A DNA stretch of 64,000 nt from positions 2,650,992 through 2,714,991 of the forward strand of contig NZ_CM002139.1 of NCBI RefSeq assembly GCF_000454545.1. Direction: 5' to 3'. Each line of letters starts with the position of its first letter. The first letter of the stretch is position 1. Both the position numbers and the translations under genes were made by a program. Positions 33,004 to 44,636 of the stretch are shown piece after piece. The stretch is from Xanthomonas cassavae CFBP 4642 (GTDB taxonomy: Bacteria > Pseudomonadota > Gammaproteobacteria > Xanthomonadales > Xanthomonadaceae). Under the pieces are notes generated by a model, which was not told the origin of the DNA, searched no databases, and worked only from the letters and a program-made list of their open reading frames with translations.

Positions 33004-33762
33004 ATGCGCAGCATCCTGATCACTGGCGCCGGCAGCGGCATCGGCGCCGGCATCGCCGCCCACCTTGCCCGCGACGGCCACCATCTGCTGATCAGCGATC
33101 TGGACCTGGCCGCCGCCGAACAGATCGCGCAGCAGCTGCGCCAGGCGGGCGGCTCGGCCGAGGCACTGACGCTGGACGTGAGCGATGAAGACAGCATTGC
33201 CGATGCACTGGCCACCGCATCGCGCTCCCCGCAGGTGCTGGTGAACAACGCCGGCCTGCAACAGGTGGCTGCGCTGGAAGAGTTTCCGATGCAGCGCTGG
33301 GCAGTGCTGGTGGATGTGATGCTCACCGGCGCCGCACGCCTGAGCCGCGCGGTGTTGCCTGGCATGCGCGCGGCCGGCTACGGGCGCATCGTCAATATCG
33401 GCAGCATCCACTCGCTCGTCGCCAGCCCCTACAAGAGCGCCTATGTCGCTGCCAAGCATGGCCTGGTCGGCCTGGCCAAGGCGATCGCACTGGAAACCGC
33501 CGACTGCGACATCACCGTCAACACCCTATGCCCCAGCTATGTGCGCACGCCGCTGGTGGAGCGCCAGATCGCCGACCAGGCCCGCACACGTGGCATCGCC
33601 GAAGCGGCGGTGATCGGCGATGTGATGCTCAGGCCGATGCCCAAGGGCGCCTTCATCGAGTACGACGAGCTGGCTGGCACGGTAGCTTTTTTGATGACGC
33701 CTGCAGCGCGCAACATCACCGGGCAATCCATTGCCATCGATGGCGGCTGGACTGCGCAATAA
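33004..33762 (+). CDS. Short-chain dehydrogenase, 3-hydroxybutyrate dehydrogenase type
   Basis: 252 residues from the ATG at 33004. SDR signatures: NAD-binding TGAGSGIGAG at residues 7-16, NNAG near 82, catalytic Ser in NIGSIHS and YxxxK in YVAAKHG. The TLCPSYVRTPLVERQI segment is characteristic of 3-hydroxybutyrate dehydrogenases. That enzyme interconverts 3-hydroxybutyrate and acetoacetate. The neighbouring PHA synthase genes support this substrate, but other SDR substrates cannot be ruled out. A perfect palindrome begins at the stop codon. Confidence 0.85.
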   Translation: MRSILITGAGSGIGAGIAAHLARDGHHLLISDLDLAAAEQIAQQLRQAGGSAEALTLDVSDEDSIADALATASRSPQVLVNNAGLQQVAALEEFPMQRWAVLVDVMLTGAARLSRAVLPGMRAAGYGRIVNIGSIHSLVASPYKSAYVAAKHGLVGLAKAIALETADCDITVNTLCPSYVRTPLVERQIADQARTRGIAEAAVIGDVMLRPMPKGAFIEYDELAGTVAFLMTPAARNITGQSIAIDGGWTAQ

Positions 33763-33792
33763 TCGCACTGGTGAAATTTTCACCAGTGCGAT
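33762..33792. terminator. Perfect 31-bp palindrome at the end of the SDR gene
   Basis: Two exact 15-base arms, ATCGCACTGGTGAAA and its complement, surround one T. The left arm begins at the last base of the stop codon. It probably acts as a transcript-end hairpin between the convergent SDR and Nudix genes, although there is no T run after it. Confidence 0.6.
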
Positions 33793-33985
33793 CGACGGCG
33801 TTGCAGCGCAAGGGCTGTCATGGGTTGTCCACAGACTTGCGCAGCGTCCATCCACAGGCGATGTGGAAAACTGTGCGACGCGTCCCAGGCGACTCCCAGC
33901 CGCTGGCCGGCACGTTGGCGGTGACGATGCGACACGGCATCAGGTTCGCCGCTCGCGCGCAGCGCGCTGGCGAACACATTCCCAC

Positions 33986-34474
33986 TCAGACGCGCGAATA
34001 ACTCCAAGACTGCATGCGCCCGTCGCGATACGGCATCACGCCATGGAACGGCCGCGGGTCGCCGTCGAATACCAGCGGCAGGAAGTTGCGGTCGCCCTCC
34101 CACATCGGCACCTGGTCCATCTGCGCGATGGAAATCCACTCCAGCGTGCCTTCCCGATTGGACGCCTGCGGGATGCCGTCGAAACTGCGGATCAGGAACA
34201 CGAATCCCAGCCAGTCCTCGCCCTGCTTGCCGAACCCGGGCCAGCTGATGGTGCCGCGCAATTGCATGTCGCCGCACTCCACACCGGCTTCTTCGCGGAT
34301 CTCGCGGCGCATGCAGGCCAGCACGTCCTCCTCCGGCTCCACCTTGCCCCCAAGCCCGTTGTACTTGCCCAGGTGCTGATCGCCCGGACGCGCATTGCGG
34401 TGGATCATCAGCACCTGCGTGCCGTCCGGCGACAGCAGGTAGCCCAGGGTGGCGACAATCGGGGTATAGGGCAT
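33986..34474 (-). CDS. Nudix hydrolase, MutT/8-oxo-dGTP diphosphatase-like
   Basis: 162 residues with a complete Nudix box starting GGKVEPEEDVLACMRREI and ending REEAGV, around residues 42-64, holding the metal-binding glutamates. The N terminus (ATLGYLLSPDG, VLMIHRN) and the C-terminal GVMPYRDGRMQSWSYSRV resemble the MutT-type 8-oxo-dGTP or nucleotide-sanitising group. The substrate is not certain from motifs. It is convergent with the SDR gene and followed upstream by a DUF1249 gene read in the same direction. Confidence 0.88.
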   Translation of the reverse strand: MPYTPIVATLGYLLSPDGTQVLMIHRNARPGDQHLGKYNGLGGKVEPEEDVLACMRREIREEAGVECGDMQLRGTISWPGFGKQGEDWLGFVFLIRSFDGIPQASNREGTLEWISIAQMDQVPMWEGDRNFLPLVFDGDPRPFHGVMPYRDGRMQSWSYSRV

Positions 34475-34685
34475 GGCACAGGATCTGACACGAAGCGCAT
34501 CAGTATGACCGATGCCATGGCCTGAACGCAGCAGAGGTCACTACGCGCAACTCGCCTTGATCGGACGGCATCCTGGGCAGCGGTCGGACGCCATCCTGCC
34601 TTGTATCTCCCAGATCAGTGTCGCGACAAGCCGGCCGCAATTGTTGCGCCCGCTACATCATCCAGACGCAATCCAGCGATCGACC

Positions 34686-35195
34686 TTAGCCGGCAGCGGC
34701 CTGCGCGCCCGGCCTTGGCGGCGCGACGTACTCGGAATCCAGCCGCAAGGTGGCCACCCCATGGCCGCGCTCGGCCAGGTAGTCCAGCCACTTGCCCAGG
34801 AAGGTGTTCATGCGCATACGATGGCTGATCAGCTCGGCCGGTGGCGGGAACATGCCCATCACGTCCTGCCAGCGACGGCCCACATAGCAATGCGTGGTCT
34901 CCGCCTGCCGGGCATCACGGTACAGGCGCACATACGCCGAGGGATCCGGCTCGCCGGTGACCGGGTCGCACAGGTCGTAGGTCAGCCGCAGCTCGACGGT
35001 GTAGCGGTGGCATTCGATGACGTCCAGGCGCAGGTCCAGGCCATCGCCGATCGACGAGACATACGATCCCGGTGCCAGATCGCCCGGGGCGAACAGGCGG
35101 GTCAGATGCTGGAAGTTCTCTGCATACAGGCCCATCAGCCAGCCGAACCGGCTCAGGCGGGGAATGATGTCGAGTTTGCTCAATGTCTGGGCCAT
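34686..35195 (-). CDS. DUF1249 (YqiB-like) protein
   Basis: 169 residues. It contains the conserved layout of YqiB: LMGLYAENFQHLTRLF near the N terminus, IECHRYTVELRLTYDL, DPSAYVRLYRDARQAE and then LGKWLDYLAERGH. No signal peptide or membrane helix. In enterobacteria the yqiB gene lies beside a Nudix (ADP-sugar diphosphatase) gene, and here too a Nudix gene follows in the same direction. The biochemical role is unknown. Confidence 0.82.
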   Translation of the reverse strand: MAQTLSKLDIIPRLSRFGWLMGLYAENFQHLTRLFAPGDLAPGSYVSSIGDGLDLRLDVIECHRYTVELRLTYDLCDPVTGEPDPSAYVRLYRDARQAETTHCYVGRRWQDVMGMFPPPAELISHRMRMNTFLGKWLDYLAERGHGVATLRLDSEYVAPPRPGAQAAAG

Positions 35196-35396
35196 GCACC
35201 GATCCTACACGCTGCGCTGCCGCGCGGGCAGCATTGACGAGGGCCCGACGACAGGCCTACCTTGGCGGGAGCATTGCCCCGCCCGCTTGACTCACCCGGG
35301 TTGCCGGCAAGCCGTCCGATCAATCGCGGCAGCATCCGGAGTGCGAACGCGCCGATCGCCTGCCCAATCCCGCATCCCGTCCCACCAATCCCGGCC

Positions 35397-36218
35397 TCAA
35401 AACATCTCGCGCTGCAGCCCCAGCGTAGAGAGCACCTTGCTGGAGATTTCCTCGATCGAGGTGTTGGTGGTACTGAGCGAGGGGATGCGCTCCATCTGGA
35501 ACATGCGCTCGGCGAGCGCCACCTCACGCCGGCAGGTCTCGGCCGCGCTGTAACGCGAATTGGCGCGACGCTCCTGACGGATCTGCTGCAGACGTTCCGG
35601 GTCGATGGTCAGGCCGAACAGCTTGCTGCGGTAATTGCGCAGGCGCGGCGGCAGCTGTTCGTTCTCCAGGTCTTCATCGGTCAGCGGATAGTTGGCGGCG
35701 CGGATGCCGTAATGCAAGGCCAGATAGATGCAGGTCGGCGTCTTGCCGGCGCGCGACACCGCCACCAGAATCACGTCGGCCTCGTCGTAATTGAGCGCGA
35801 TCCCATCGTCGTGGCTCAGCGCGAAGTTCATCGCGTTGATGCGCCGGTGATAGGTTTCGAAATCCACCATGCCGTGCGCGCGCCCCACGCGCGAATGCCG
35901 TGGCGCATTGAGCTCGCGCTCCAGCGGCTCGATGAAGGGCGCGAACACGTCCAGCATCAGCGCACCGCTTTCGGCCAGGATCATGCTCAATTGTGGATCC
36001 ACGCACGAATTGACGACCACCGGGCGCACCTGATAGCGCTCGCCGGCGGCGCGCACCCGCATCGCGGCATGGCGCGCTTTTTCTGCATCGTCAATGAACG
36101 ACATACGGTCGGTGACGAAGTTGAATCCGCTGAACTGGGTGAGCAGGCTATGCCCAATCGTTTCAGCGGTGATACCGGTTCCATCGGAGACGTAGAACAC
36201 CGGCCGGATTGTTGACAT
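35397..36218 (-). CDS. ppsR: Phosphoenolpyruvate synthase regulatory protein (bifunctional kinase/phosphorylase, DUF299)
   Basis: 273 residues from the ATG at 36216-36218, chosen because AAAGAGGTGG precedes it; an ATG three codons earlier also exists. The P-loop-like [14 protein letters not shown] near residue 150 and the NYPLTDED segment are family signatures, and the N terminus [15 protein letters not shown] is typical. PpsR uses ADP to inactivate PEP synthase by threonine phosphorylation and reactivates it by phosphorolysis. It is divergent from ppsA, its target, with 142 bases between. Confidence 0.94.
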   Translation of the reverse strand: MSTIRPVFYVSDGTGITAETIGHSLLTQFSGFNFVTDRMSFIDDAEKARHAAMRVRAAGERYQVRPVVVNSCVDPQLSMILAESGALMLDVFAPFIEPLERELNAPRHSRVGRAHGMVDFETYHRRINAMNFALSHDDGIALNYDEADVILVAVSRAGKTPTCIYLALHYGIRAANYPLTDEDLENEQLPPRLRNYRSKLFGLTIDPERLQQIRQERRANSRYSAAETCRREVALAERMFQMERIPSLSTTNTSIEEISSKVLSTLGLQREMF

Positions 36219-36360
36219 CAAGACCACCTCTTTGAACTGGTGTTCAAAAGTTACGGGTTCATGCTTGTGCAGATTCCGCTGTGCACTGCATCATAGAGGC
36301 TTCTTCCTACGGACGCGGCCATCCAGCCCGCTCGGGCGATGGCCATACGGAGCATCGCGC

Positions 36361-38753
<2,393 letters not shown>

Positions 38754-38754
<1 letters not shown>

Positions 38755-39719
38755 TGGGAGTGTTGGGTGTAGTGATGGCGGCCGCTGCGGGAGCAGCGGC
38801 TGCAAAGCCTGCAGCGCGGGCAACGGTAGACCCGGCGTTCAACTGGGCCACCATTCCGTGGGCCCAATACGCGTTGAACTGGGGCGTCGCGTTGCTGATT
38901 GTCGTGGTCGGCATGTGGCTGGCTAAGCAGCTTAGTCAGTGGTTGCATCGTGCGCTGACGCGGGCACGCGTCGAAACCACACTGACCAATTTCCTGCGCA
39001 ACGTGGTGTATGCATTGTTGCTGGTACTGGTCTTCGTCAGCGCATTGAGCCAGATCGGCGTGCCCCCCACCTCGTTGATCGCGGTCTTGGGTGCGGCCGG
39101 CCTGGCGGTCGGCCTGGCGTTGAAGGACTCGCTATCCAACATCGCCGCCGGGGTCATGCTGATCGTGTTGCGGCCGATGCGCGATGGCGACCATGTGGTC
39201 ATCGCCGGGCAGGAAGGCGTTGTGGACGAGATCCGGATCTTCCAGACCCGGCTGCGTGCCTTCGACGAACGCATGATCACCCTGCCCAACAGCACCATCA
39301 CCACCGCCCCCATCATCAACTACAGCACCTTGCCCAACCGCCGGCTGGAAGTCACGGTGGGCGTGGGCTATGACGATGACCTGAAGAAGGCTCAGCAGTT
39401 GTTGCTGCAGATCGCCAAGGACAACCCCAATATCCTGGAATCGCCCGCACCGTTCGTGCAGGTCACCAACCTGGGCGAGAGCACGGTCGATCTGATGTTG
39501 TTTGCCTATGCCACCAACGGCAACTTCGGCGCGGCCAAGAGCAGCACGCTGGAGCAGATCCGCAATCAGTTGCTGGAGAACGGGCTCAATATTCCGTATC
39601 CGCAGCGCGATCTGCACGTGTATCACCACGACGCCGACGGCAAGCCGATCTCCGATCTGCTGCTCAAGGGCATCGCCGACGATGGCGATGTCAGCAAGGG
39701 GCCACCGCTGGCGCGCTAA
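38754..39719 (+). CDS. Small-conductance mechanosensitive channel, MscS family
   Basis: 321 residues from the ATG at 38754, which overlaps the ppsA stop by one base (TGATG), so translation is probably coupled. Three membrane helices precede the pore helix, whose glycine/alanine-rich sequence LGAAGLAVGLALKDSLSNIAAG matches the MscS TM3 type. It is followed by the beta domain with RPMRDGDHVVIAG and LPNSTI. It would release solutes on osmotic downshock. The N terminus has an Ala-rich stretch. A terminator lies 20 bases past the stop. Confidence 0.92.
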
Positions 39720-39740
39720 GCTGGACTCGCTGAAAAAATA

Positions 39741-39770
39741 AAAGGCCGCATCGAAGGATGCGGCCTTTTT
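39741..39770. terminator. Bidirectional terminator between mscS and orn
   Basis: AAAGGCCGCATCGAAGGATGCGGCCTTTTT has a 9-bp stem with an A run on one side and a T run on the other, so it can end ppsA-mscS from the left and orn from the right. Confidence 0.88.
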
Positions 39771-39894
39771 CATCGCCAACCGTGCTTCCGTCGCAAATAT
39801 CAGGTCGGCGCCCTGCCGGGAGGTTTGCGGAGGACTGCGCGCGGCACTCGCCCGCCAGGGATCACACCCAGTGGTCGTCCGCCACTTTCAACAC

Positions 39895-40479
39895 TCAGCC
39901 TTCCACACCGGCGGCGGTATCGCCGCCCAGCGCACCCATGAACTGCCGGTAGTGGCGCAGTTCGGCAATGGAGTCGCGCACATCGCTCAGCGCGGTGTGC
40001 GCCGAACTCTTGGCGAACGTATTGGCCACGGTCGGCGCCCAACGCCGCGCCAATTCTTTGATGGTGGACACATCCAGGTTGCGATAATGGAAGTAACGCT
40101 CCAGGCGCGACATCTGGCGGTGCAGGAAGCGGCGATCCTGGCAGATCGAGTTGCCGCACATCGGCGAGGCGCCGGCACGGATCCATTCGCTCAAGAACGC
40201 CACCGTCTGCGCCTCGGCCTGTGCGTGGGTGACCTGACTGTCCAGCACGCGCTGCCACAGGCCCGAACGGCGATGCTGGTTGCGGTTCCACTCGTCCATT
40301 GCTTCCAGCGTTTCCGGCGGATGGGCGATGGCCAGTTCCGGCCCTTCGGCAAGCACATTCAACTGCGCATCGGTCACGATGGTGGCGATCTCGATGATCG
40401 AATCCTGGTCGGTGTCCAGGCCGGTCATTTCCAGATCGATCCAGATCAGTCGGTCGTTGCCTGCGAGGGTGTCTGCCAT
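39895..40479 (-). CDS. orn: Oligoribonuclease
   Basis: 194 residues, a DEDDh 3'-5' exoribonuclease. Asp15 and Glu17 are in WIDLEMTGL, the second aspartate is in [11 protein letters not shown] and the final His/Asp are in [11 protein letters not shown]. It degrades short RNAs and the pGpG made from cyclic di-GMP, which makes it relevant to c-di-GMP signalling in this group. It is the last of three leftward genes (mntR, tadA, orn). Confidence 0.96.
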   Translation of the reverse strand: MADTLAGNDRLIWIDLEMTGLDTDQDSIIEIATIVTDAQLNVLAEGPELAIAHPPETLEAMDEWNRNQHRRSGLWQRVLDSQVTHAQAEAQTVAFLSEWIRAGASPMCGNSICQDRRFLHRQMSRLERYFHYRNLDVSTIKELARRWAPTVANTFAKSSAHTALSDVRDSIAELRHYRQFMGALGGDTAAGVEG

Positions 40480-40551
40480 ATCGCCGTCCTGTGGATGGCC
40501 GTCGCCGGCCGGGTGCTGGAAAGGGCGCGCATCATACCGCGCCCATGTGGC

Positions 40552-41070
40552 TCACGGCAGCAGCGGCGGCTTGCCGCGCTTTGCCCGAAAGTAATTGGTC
40601 AGCCGCAGGCTCGCCTCGGCCGCAAGAACTCCGCCGGCCACCTGCACGCGGTGGTTGTGGCGCGGGTCGGCCAGCAGGTCGAACACGCTGCCGCAGGCAC
40701 CGGTCTTCGGGTCGCTGGCGGCAAACACCACCCGCGCGATACGCGCATGGATCATCGCCATGGCGCACATCGCGCACGGCTCCAGGGTGACGTACAGCGT
40801 GCAGCCGAGCAGGCGGTGATTGGCTAGCCGGCGTCCGGCTTGGCGCATCGCCACGATCTCGGCATGCGCGCTGGGGTCGTGGCTGGCGATGTTGAAGTTC
40901 CAGCCCTCGCCCAGCACTTGGCCCTGCGCATCGATCAGTACCGCACCGACCGGGATCTCGTCGTAGTCGCGCTCGGCGCGTGCAGCCAGCTGCAGAGCGT
41001 GCTGCATCCACTGCCGGTCCAGCAGCAGCTGCGGCGCGTCGTCGATGCTGCACCCGGGCGACACGCTCAC
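40552..41070 (-). CDS. tadA: tRNA adenosine(34) deaminase
   Basis: 172 residues of the cytidine/deoxycytidylate deaminase fold. The zinc and catalytic residues are in SAHAEIVAM (His69, Glu71) and PCAMC (Cys99, Cys102). TadA converts A34 to inosine in tRNA-Arg. Its start overlaps the mntR stop by 4 bases. The N terminus is about 15 residues longer than in E. coli if the annotated ATG is used; an internal Met at residue 22 is an alternative. Confidence 0.93.
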   Translation of the reverse strand: MSVSPGCSIDDAPQLLLDRQWMQHALQLAARAERDYDEIPVGAVLIDAQGQVLGEGWNFNIASHDPSAHAEIVAMRQAGRRLANHRLLGCTLYVTLEPCAMCAMAMIHARIARVVFAASDPKTGACGSVFDLLADPRHNHRVQVAGGVLAAEASLRLTNYFRAKRGKPPLLP

Positions 41071-41534
41071 GCCGCACTGCCGCCCTGGCGATCCAGGAAC
41101 GCGGCGAAGGCAGCCACCGTGGCCTCGCTGACATGGTGCTCGATGCCTTCGGCATCGCGACGCGCGGTGGCCTCGTCGATGCCCAGGGCAAGCAGGAAGC
41201 GCTCGACGATCTGATGGCGCTGCCGGCTGGAGGCAGCCAGCGCTTCGCCGGCCGGGGTCAGGAACACGCCGCGATACGGGCGCTGCACCACCCAGCCATC
41301 ACGCACCAGCCGCTTGAGCATCTTGGCCACCGTGGGCTGAGCCACCCCCAGACGCGCGGCGATATCGACCTGGCGTGCCTCGCCGCCGTCGACCAGCAGA
41401 TCGGAGATCAGCTCCACATAGTCCTCGACCAGCTCGGCGCGGCGCGCTTCGCGCACCTGGCGGAAGCTTTCCATATGCACCTGCGCATCGATCAGGGACG
41501 GCGTGGCCGCCTCCAGCTTTTCGCTCTTGCCCAC
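41067..41534 (-). CDS. mntR: Manganese-responsive transcriptional repressor MntR (DtxR family)
   Basis: 155 residues. The N-terminal winged helix has [19 protein letters not shown] as the recognition region, and the metal-binding part includes GIEHHVSE near the C terminus plus His/Glu residues in the middle helix. It senses Mn(II) and represses uptake. It is divergent from mntH, with a palindrome matching the MntR box between the two. It overlaps tadA by 4 bases. Confidence 0.92.
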   Translation of the reverse strand: MGKSEKLEAATPSLIDAQVHMESFRQVREARRAELVEDYVELISDLLVDGGEARQVDIAARLGVAQPTVAKMLKRLVRDGWVVQRPYRGVFLTPAGEALAASSRQRHQIVERFLLALGIDEATARRDAEGIEHHVSEATVAAFAAFLDRQGGSAA

Positions 41535-41630
41535 CCTTGCCCTCGTGATTGCGTCCGGAATTGGTGCCGGGATGCGTAGTGTGAGGCACGCGACCGATCA
41601 ATAGGATTGAATTTGCCAATGCTCAACAGC

Positions 41631-41644
41631 ATAGCAAGTGCTAT
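41631..41644. promoter_or_regulatory. Candidate MntR box upstream of mntH
   Basis: ATAGCAAGTGCTAT is an inverted repeat (ATAGCA and TGCTAT) centred 40 bases before the mntH ATG. It strongly resembles the E. coli MntR box core, ATAGC-(N4)-GCTAT. It is followed directly by a TATCAT sequence that could be the mntH -10, so repressor binding would block transcription. Binding is inferred, not tested. Confidence 0.6.
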
Positions 41645-41677
41645 ATCATACGACCAACCCACCGTCTCCGTTCCCGC

Positions 41678-43012
41678 ATGTCCGCCGACAAGCTCGCTGC
41701 TGCTCCTTCGCCTGCCCCTTTGACCGGCGGCCTTGGCGATCACCACGCCAGCATCGCCGTGCCTGGCAAGGGCCACTGGTGGTTCCGCCTGCTGGCGTTT
41801 CTGGGTCCGGGCTACATGGTGTCGGTGGGCTACATGGATCCGGGCAACTGGGCCACCGACCTGGCTGGAGGTTCGCAGTTCGGCTACCTGCTGCTATCGG
41901 TGATCCTGCTCTCCAACCTCATGGCGATCGTGCTGCAGAGCCTGTCGGCACGGCTGGGCATCGCCACCGGGCTGGACCTGGCGCAGGCCTGCCGGACGTG
42001 CTACCCGCGTGCGGTAAACCTGGCGCTGTGGGGGTTGTGCGAGCTGGCGATCATCGCCTGCGACCTGGCCGAGGTGATCGGCACCGCAATCGCGCTGAAA
42101 CTGTTGTTCGGCATTCCGCTGACGCTGGGCGCGATCATCACCGCGGTGGATGTGGTGCTGGTGTTGTTGCTGATGAACCGTGGCTTCCGCGCCCTGGAAG
42201 CATTCGTGATGGCCTTGCTGCTGATCATCTTCGTGTGCTTCGGCATCCAGATCGCGCTGGCCGCGCCGCCGATTGCGGCAGTGCTGGGCGGTTTCATTCC
42301 GCGTGCGCAAGTCGTTACCGACCCGCAGGCGCTGTATCTGGCGATCGGCATCATCGGCGCGACGGTGATGCCGCATAACCTGTATCTGCACTCCTCGATC
42401 GTGCAGACGCGTGCCTACCCGCGCACCGACACGGGGCGCTGCTCGGCCTTGCGCTGGGCGGTCACCGACAGCACGGTGGCGCTGATGTTCGCGTTGTTCA
42501 TCAACGCCTCCATCCTGATCCTGGCAGCGGCGGTGTTCCATGCGCAGGGGCGCACCGACGTGCAGGAGATTGAGCAGGCGCATGCCCTGCTCGCGCCGAT
42601 GCTGGGCGTGGGCCTGGCCTCGACCTTGTTCGCGGTCGCCCTGCTCGCCTCCGGCGTCAATTCCACCGTGACCGCGACGCTGGCCGGGCAGATCGTGATG
42701 GAAGGCTTCCTGCAATTGCGGTTGGCGCCGTGGCTGCGCCGCCTGTTCACCCGCGGCATCGCCATCGTGCCGGTGGTGGCGGTCACCTGGCTGTATGGCG
42801 AAGCCGGTACGGCGCGGCTCTTGGTGCTGAGCCAGGTGGTGTTGTCGATGCAATTGCCGTTTGCGGTGATCCCGCTGGTGCGCTTCGTGTCCGACCGCCA
42901 ACTGATGGGTGCGCTGGTGGCGCCGGCCTGGTTGGTACGCACCGCCTGGGGGATTGCGTTGGTGATCGTGGCGTTGAACCTCAAGCTGCTATGGGACACC
43001 GCGCTGCACTAG
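41678..43012 (+). CDS. mntH: Manganese/divalent metal transporter, NRAMP family
   Basis: 444 residues with eleven predicted helices. The metal-binding DPGNWATD motif in helix 1 ([11 protein letters not shown]) and the helix 6 MPHNLYLHS motif are intact. It takes up Mn(II) with proton cotransport and supports oxidative-stress resistance. It is divergent from mntR, its probable repressor. The N-terminal ~35 residues are a soluble Ala/Pro-rich extension. Confidence 0.94.
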   Translation: MSADKLAAAPSPAPLTGGLGDHHASIAVPGKGHWWFRLLAFLGPGYMVSVGYMDPGNWATDLAGGSQFGYLLLSVILLSNLMAIVLQSLSARLGIATGLDLAQACRTCYPRAVNLALWGLCELAIIACDLAEVIGTAIALKLLFGIPLTLGAIITAVDVVLVLLLMNRGFRALEAFVMALLLIIFVCFGIQIALAAPPIAAVLGGFIPRAQVVTDPQALYLAIGIIGATVMPHNLYLHSSIVQTRAYPRTDTGRCSALRWAVTDSTVALMFALFINASILILAAAVFHAQGRTDVQEIEQAHALLAPMLGVGLASTLFAVALLASGVNSTVTATLAGQIVMEGFLQLRLAPWLRRLFTRGIAIVPVVAVTWLYGEAGTARLLVLSQVVLSMQLPFAVIPLVRFVSDRQLMGALVAPAWLVRTAWGIALVIVALNLKLLWDTALH

Positions 43013-43425
43013 GAGCGACTGACAGAACGTAGCGAGCAGTCCTCAGGCGGGTGCGGACGGCGCGGAGAAACCGGAGTGTACGAGTGGTACATGCCGCATC
43101 GAGCACCGGCCGCGCCCCGCCTGGCGGTGAGCGCAGTAGTTTTGTTAGCCGCTCCAAGCGTTGCTGGCAGTGGTGAGATGCTTTACGCCGCAAGATGCAG
43201 AGGCCGGCGATCGATGGCATCCAGCCCGCCGTTGCCCTCGGCCTGCGCCCGGTGTCTGCACATGACTGCGGCCGATCGATCAAGCCATGGCGGCTTTGGC
43301 AATCGACCTGATCCACACCACGGCGGTTAAACGGCGCAGAGCGCACGCAGATGCAATCTGCATCGCCACTGCAAGCGCTCTGCTGCCGGCATGCACCGGC
43401 GTGTCCCTGGCCTGCGTCGCTACTG
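43013..43425. other. 413-bp unassigned stretch before the truncated hydrolase
   Basis: I find no gene, tRNA or clear hairpin. It occupies the place where the 5' third of the following hydrolase gene should be, so it may be the result of a recombination or insertion that removed that end. Confidence 0.4.
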
Positions 43426-44016
43426 GCGGCAGTGATCGACGCGCTGGACCTCAAGGACGCGATCCTGGTCGGCCATTCCACCGGCGGCGGCGAGGTGGCG
43501 CATTACGTGGGCCGTCACGGCAGCAAGCGCGTGGCCAAGGTAGTGCTGGTGGGCGCGGTGCCGCCGCAGATGGTCAAGAGCCCGACCAATCCGGGCGGCC
43601 TGCCGATGAGCGTGTTCGACGGCATCCGCGAGGGCGTGGCCAAGGACCGGTCGCAGTTCTACCAGGACCTGACCACACCCTTCTTCGGCGCCAACCGTGA
43701 TGGCCACAAGGTCACCCAGGGCATGCGCGATGCGTTCTGGCTGCAGGGCATGCTGGGCGGCCACAAGGGACAGTACGACTGCATCAAGGAATTCTCCGAA
43801 GTCGATTACACCCCCGACCTGAAGAAGATCGATGTGCCGGCGCTGGTGGTGCATGGCGACGACGACCAGATCGTGCCGATCGGTGCGTCGGCCAAGCTGT
43901 CGTCCAAGATCGTCAAGAATGCCGAACTGAAGATCTATGCCGGCGCGCCGCATGGGCTGACCATCACGCACGCCGATCAGTTCAACAAGGATCTGCTGGC
44001 CTTTGCTAAGGCCTGA
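43426..44016 (+). pseudogene. 5'-truncated alpha/beta hydrolase (non-haem chloroperoxidase type)
   Basis: Family-like sequence begins abruptly at [20 protein letters not shown] and continues to the normal end of an alpha/beta hydrolase. It includes the nucleophile Ser in GHSTGG, the acid in [12 protein letters not shown] and the histidine in [12 protein letters not shown]. Only ~195 residues remain of a family that usually has ~275. Missing are the first strands with the oxyanion-hole HGWP-type region and the cap entry. An upstream ATG at 43351 gives an open frame, but those residues do not look like this family. An alternative is a short functional protein with a novel N terminus, which I consider less likely. 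Confidence 0.7.
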
Positions 44017-44040
44017 TTGTTGCAACAAGGCAACACGCCG

Positions 44041-44071
44041 GGCCGGCTCGCGAGAGCCGGCCTGTGTTTTT
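44041..44071 (+). terminator. Terminator after the truncated hydrolase
   Basis: GGCCGGCTCGCGAGAGCCGGCC forms a 9-bp stem with a tetraloop-like turn, followed by TGTGTTTTT. Confidence 0.75.
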
Positions 44072-44636
44072 GGTCGGTGGAGTCCGCCAAAGGCCAGACC
44101 AGGCGTTCGACTCACGTGCGACAGATGCCGCGTGCATGCCCTGCGCCGCGAATGGGCGTGCGCGACCGTACCCACGCGGTGACCCGTCGCACTGCGCCGC
44201 GGGATCCTGTCGCTGGAGACCTGAGCGGCCGGCGCACGCGCCGGGCGACTGCTGGAAGCAATCGACCTTGTCTCGGTGCAGCGCATGCCCTGACCGGAGC
44301 GCAGCGTGGTTAGTCCAGGGCAATGCGGCAGTACGTCGACGCACAGGTGCATCCACCCCATCGCCCGCCTCTGCTACCTCCCGGGTCGTACACGCGTGGC
44401 GCGCGCGCACCGGGCCGGCAACTTTGCAACGCGGTCGACCATTCTTGAACGCAAGGCGCGCGGCGCGATCGACCTGCACTCTCAAATGGATCGGCTTGAG
44501 CTATCGTATGCACCGCCAGCGGCATGGGGGCCGCTTCAGCATCCTTGATGACAGCCGATAAGGGCTACGTCCAACCGCTGCACAGGGCTGCGGCGGCAAT
44601 CGATTCAATCATTTAAACGCGTTCAGGGGAATTGCG
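44072..44636. other. 565-bp upstream region of the Cache-HAMP gene, with a sigma-28-like -10 element
   Basis: No gene is evident. At 44554-44561 the sequence GCCGATAA is an exact match to the FliA (sigma-28) -10 element. The matching -35 position reads TTCA rather than TAAA, so the promoter assignment is weak. AGGGGA at 44625-44630 is a good Shine-Dalgarno for the following ATG. Confidence 0.35.

Noticed and set aside
41535..41677. A manganese riboswitch (yybP-ykoY type) in front of mntH
   Set aside because: The region is short and I see no conserved helix pattern of that riboswitch; the MntR box is a sufficient explanation.
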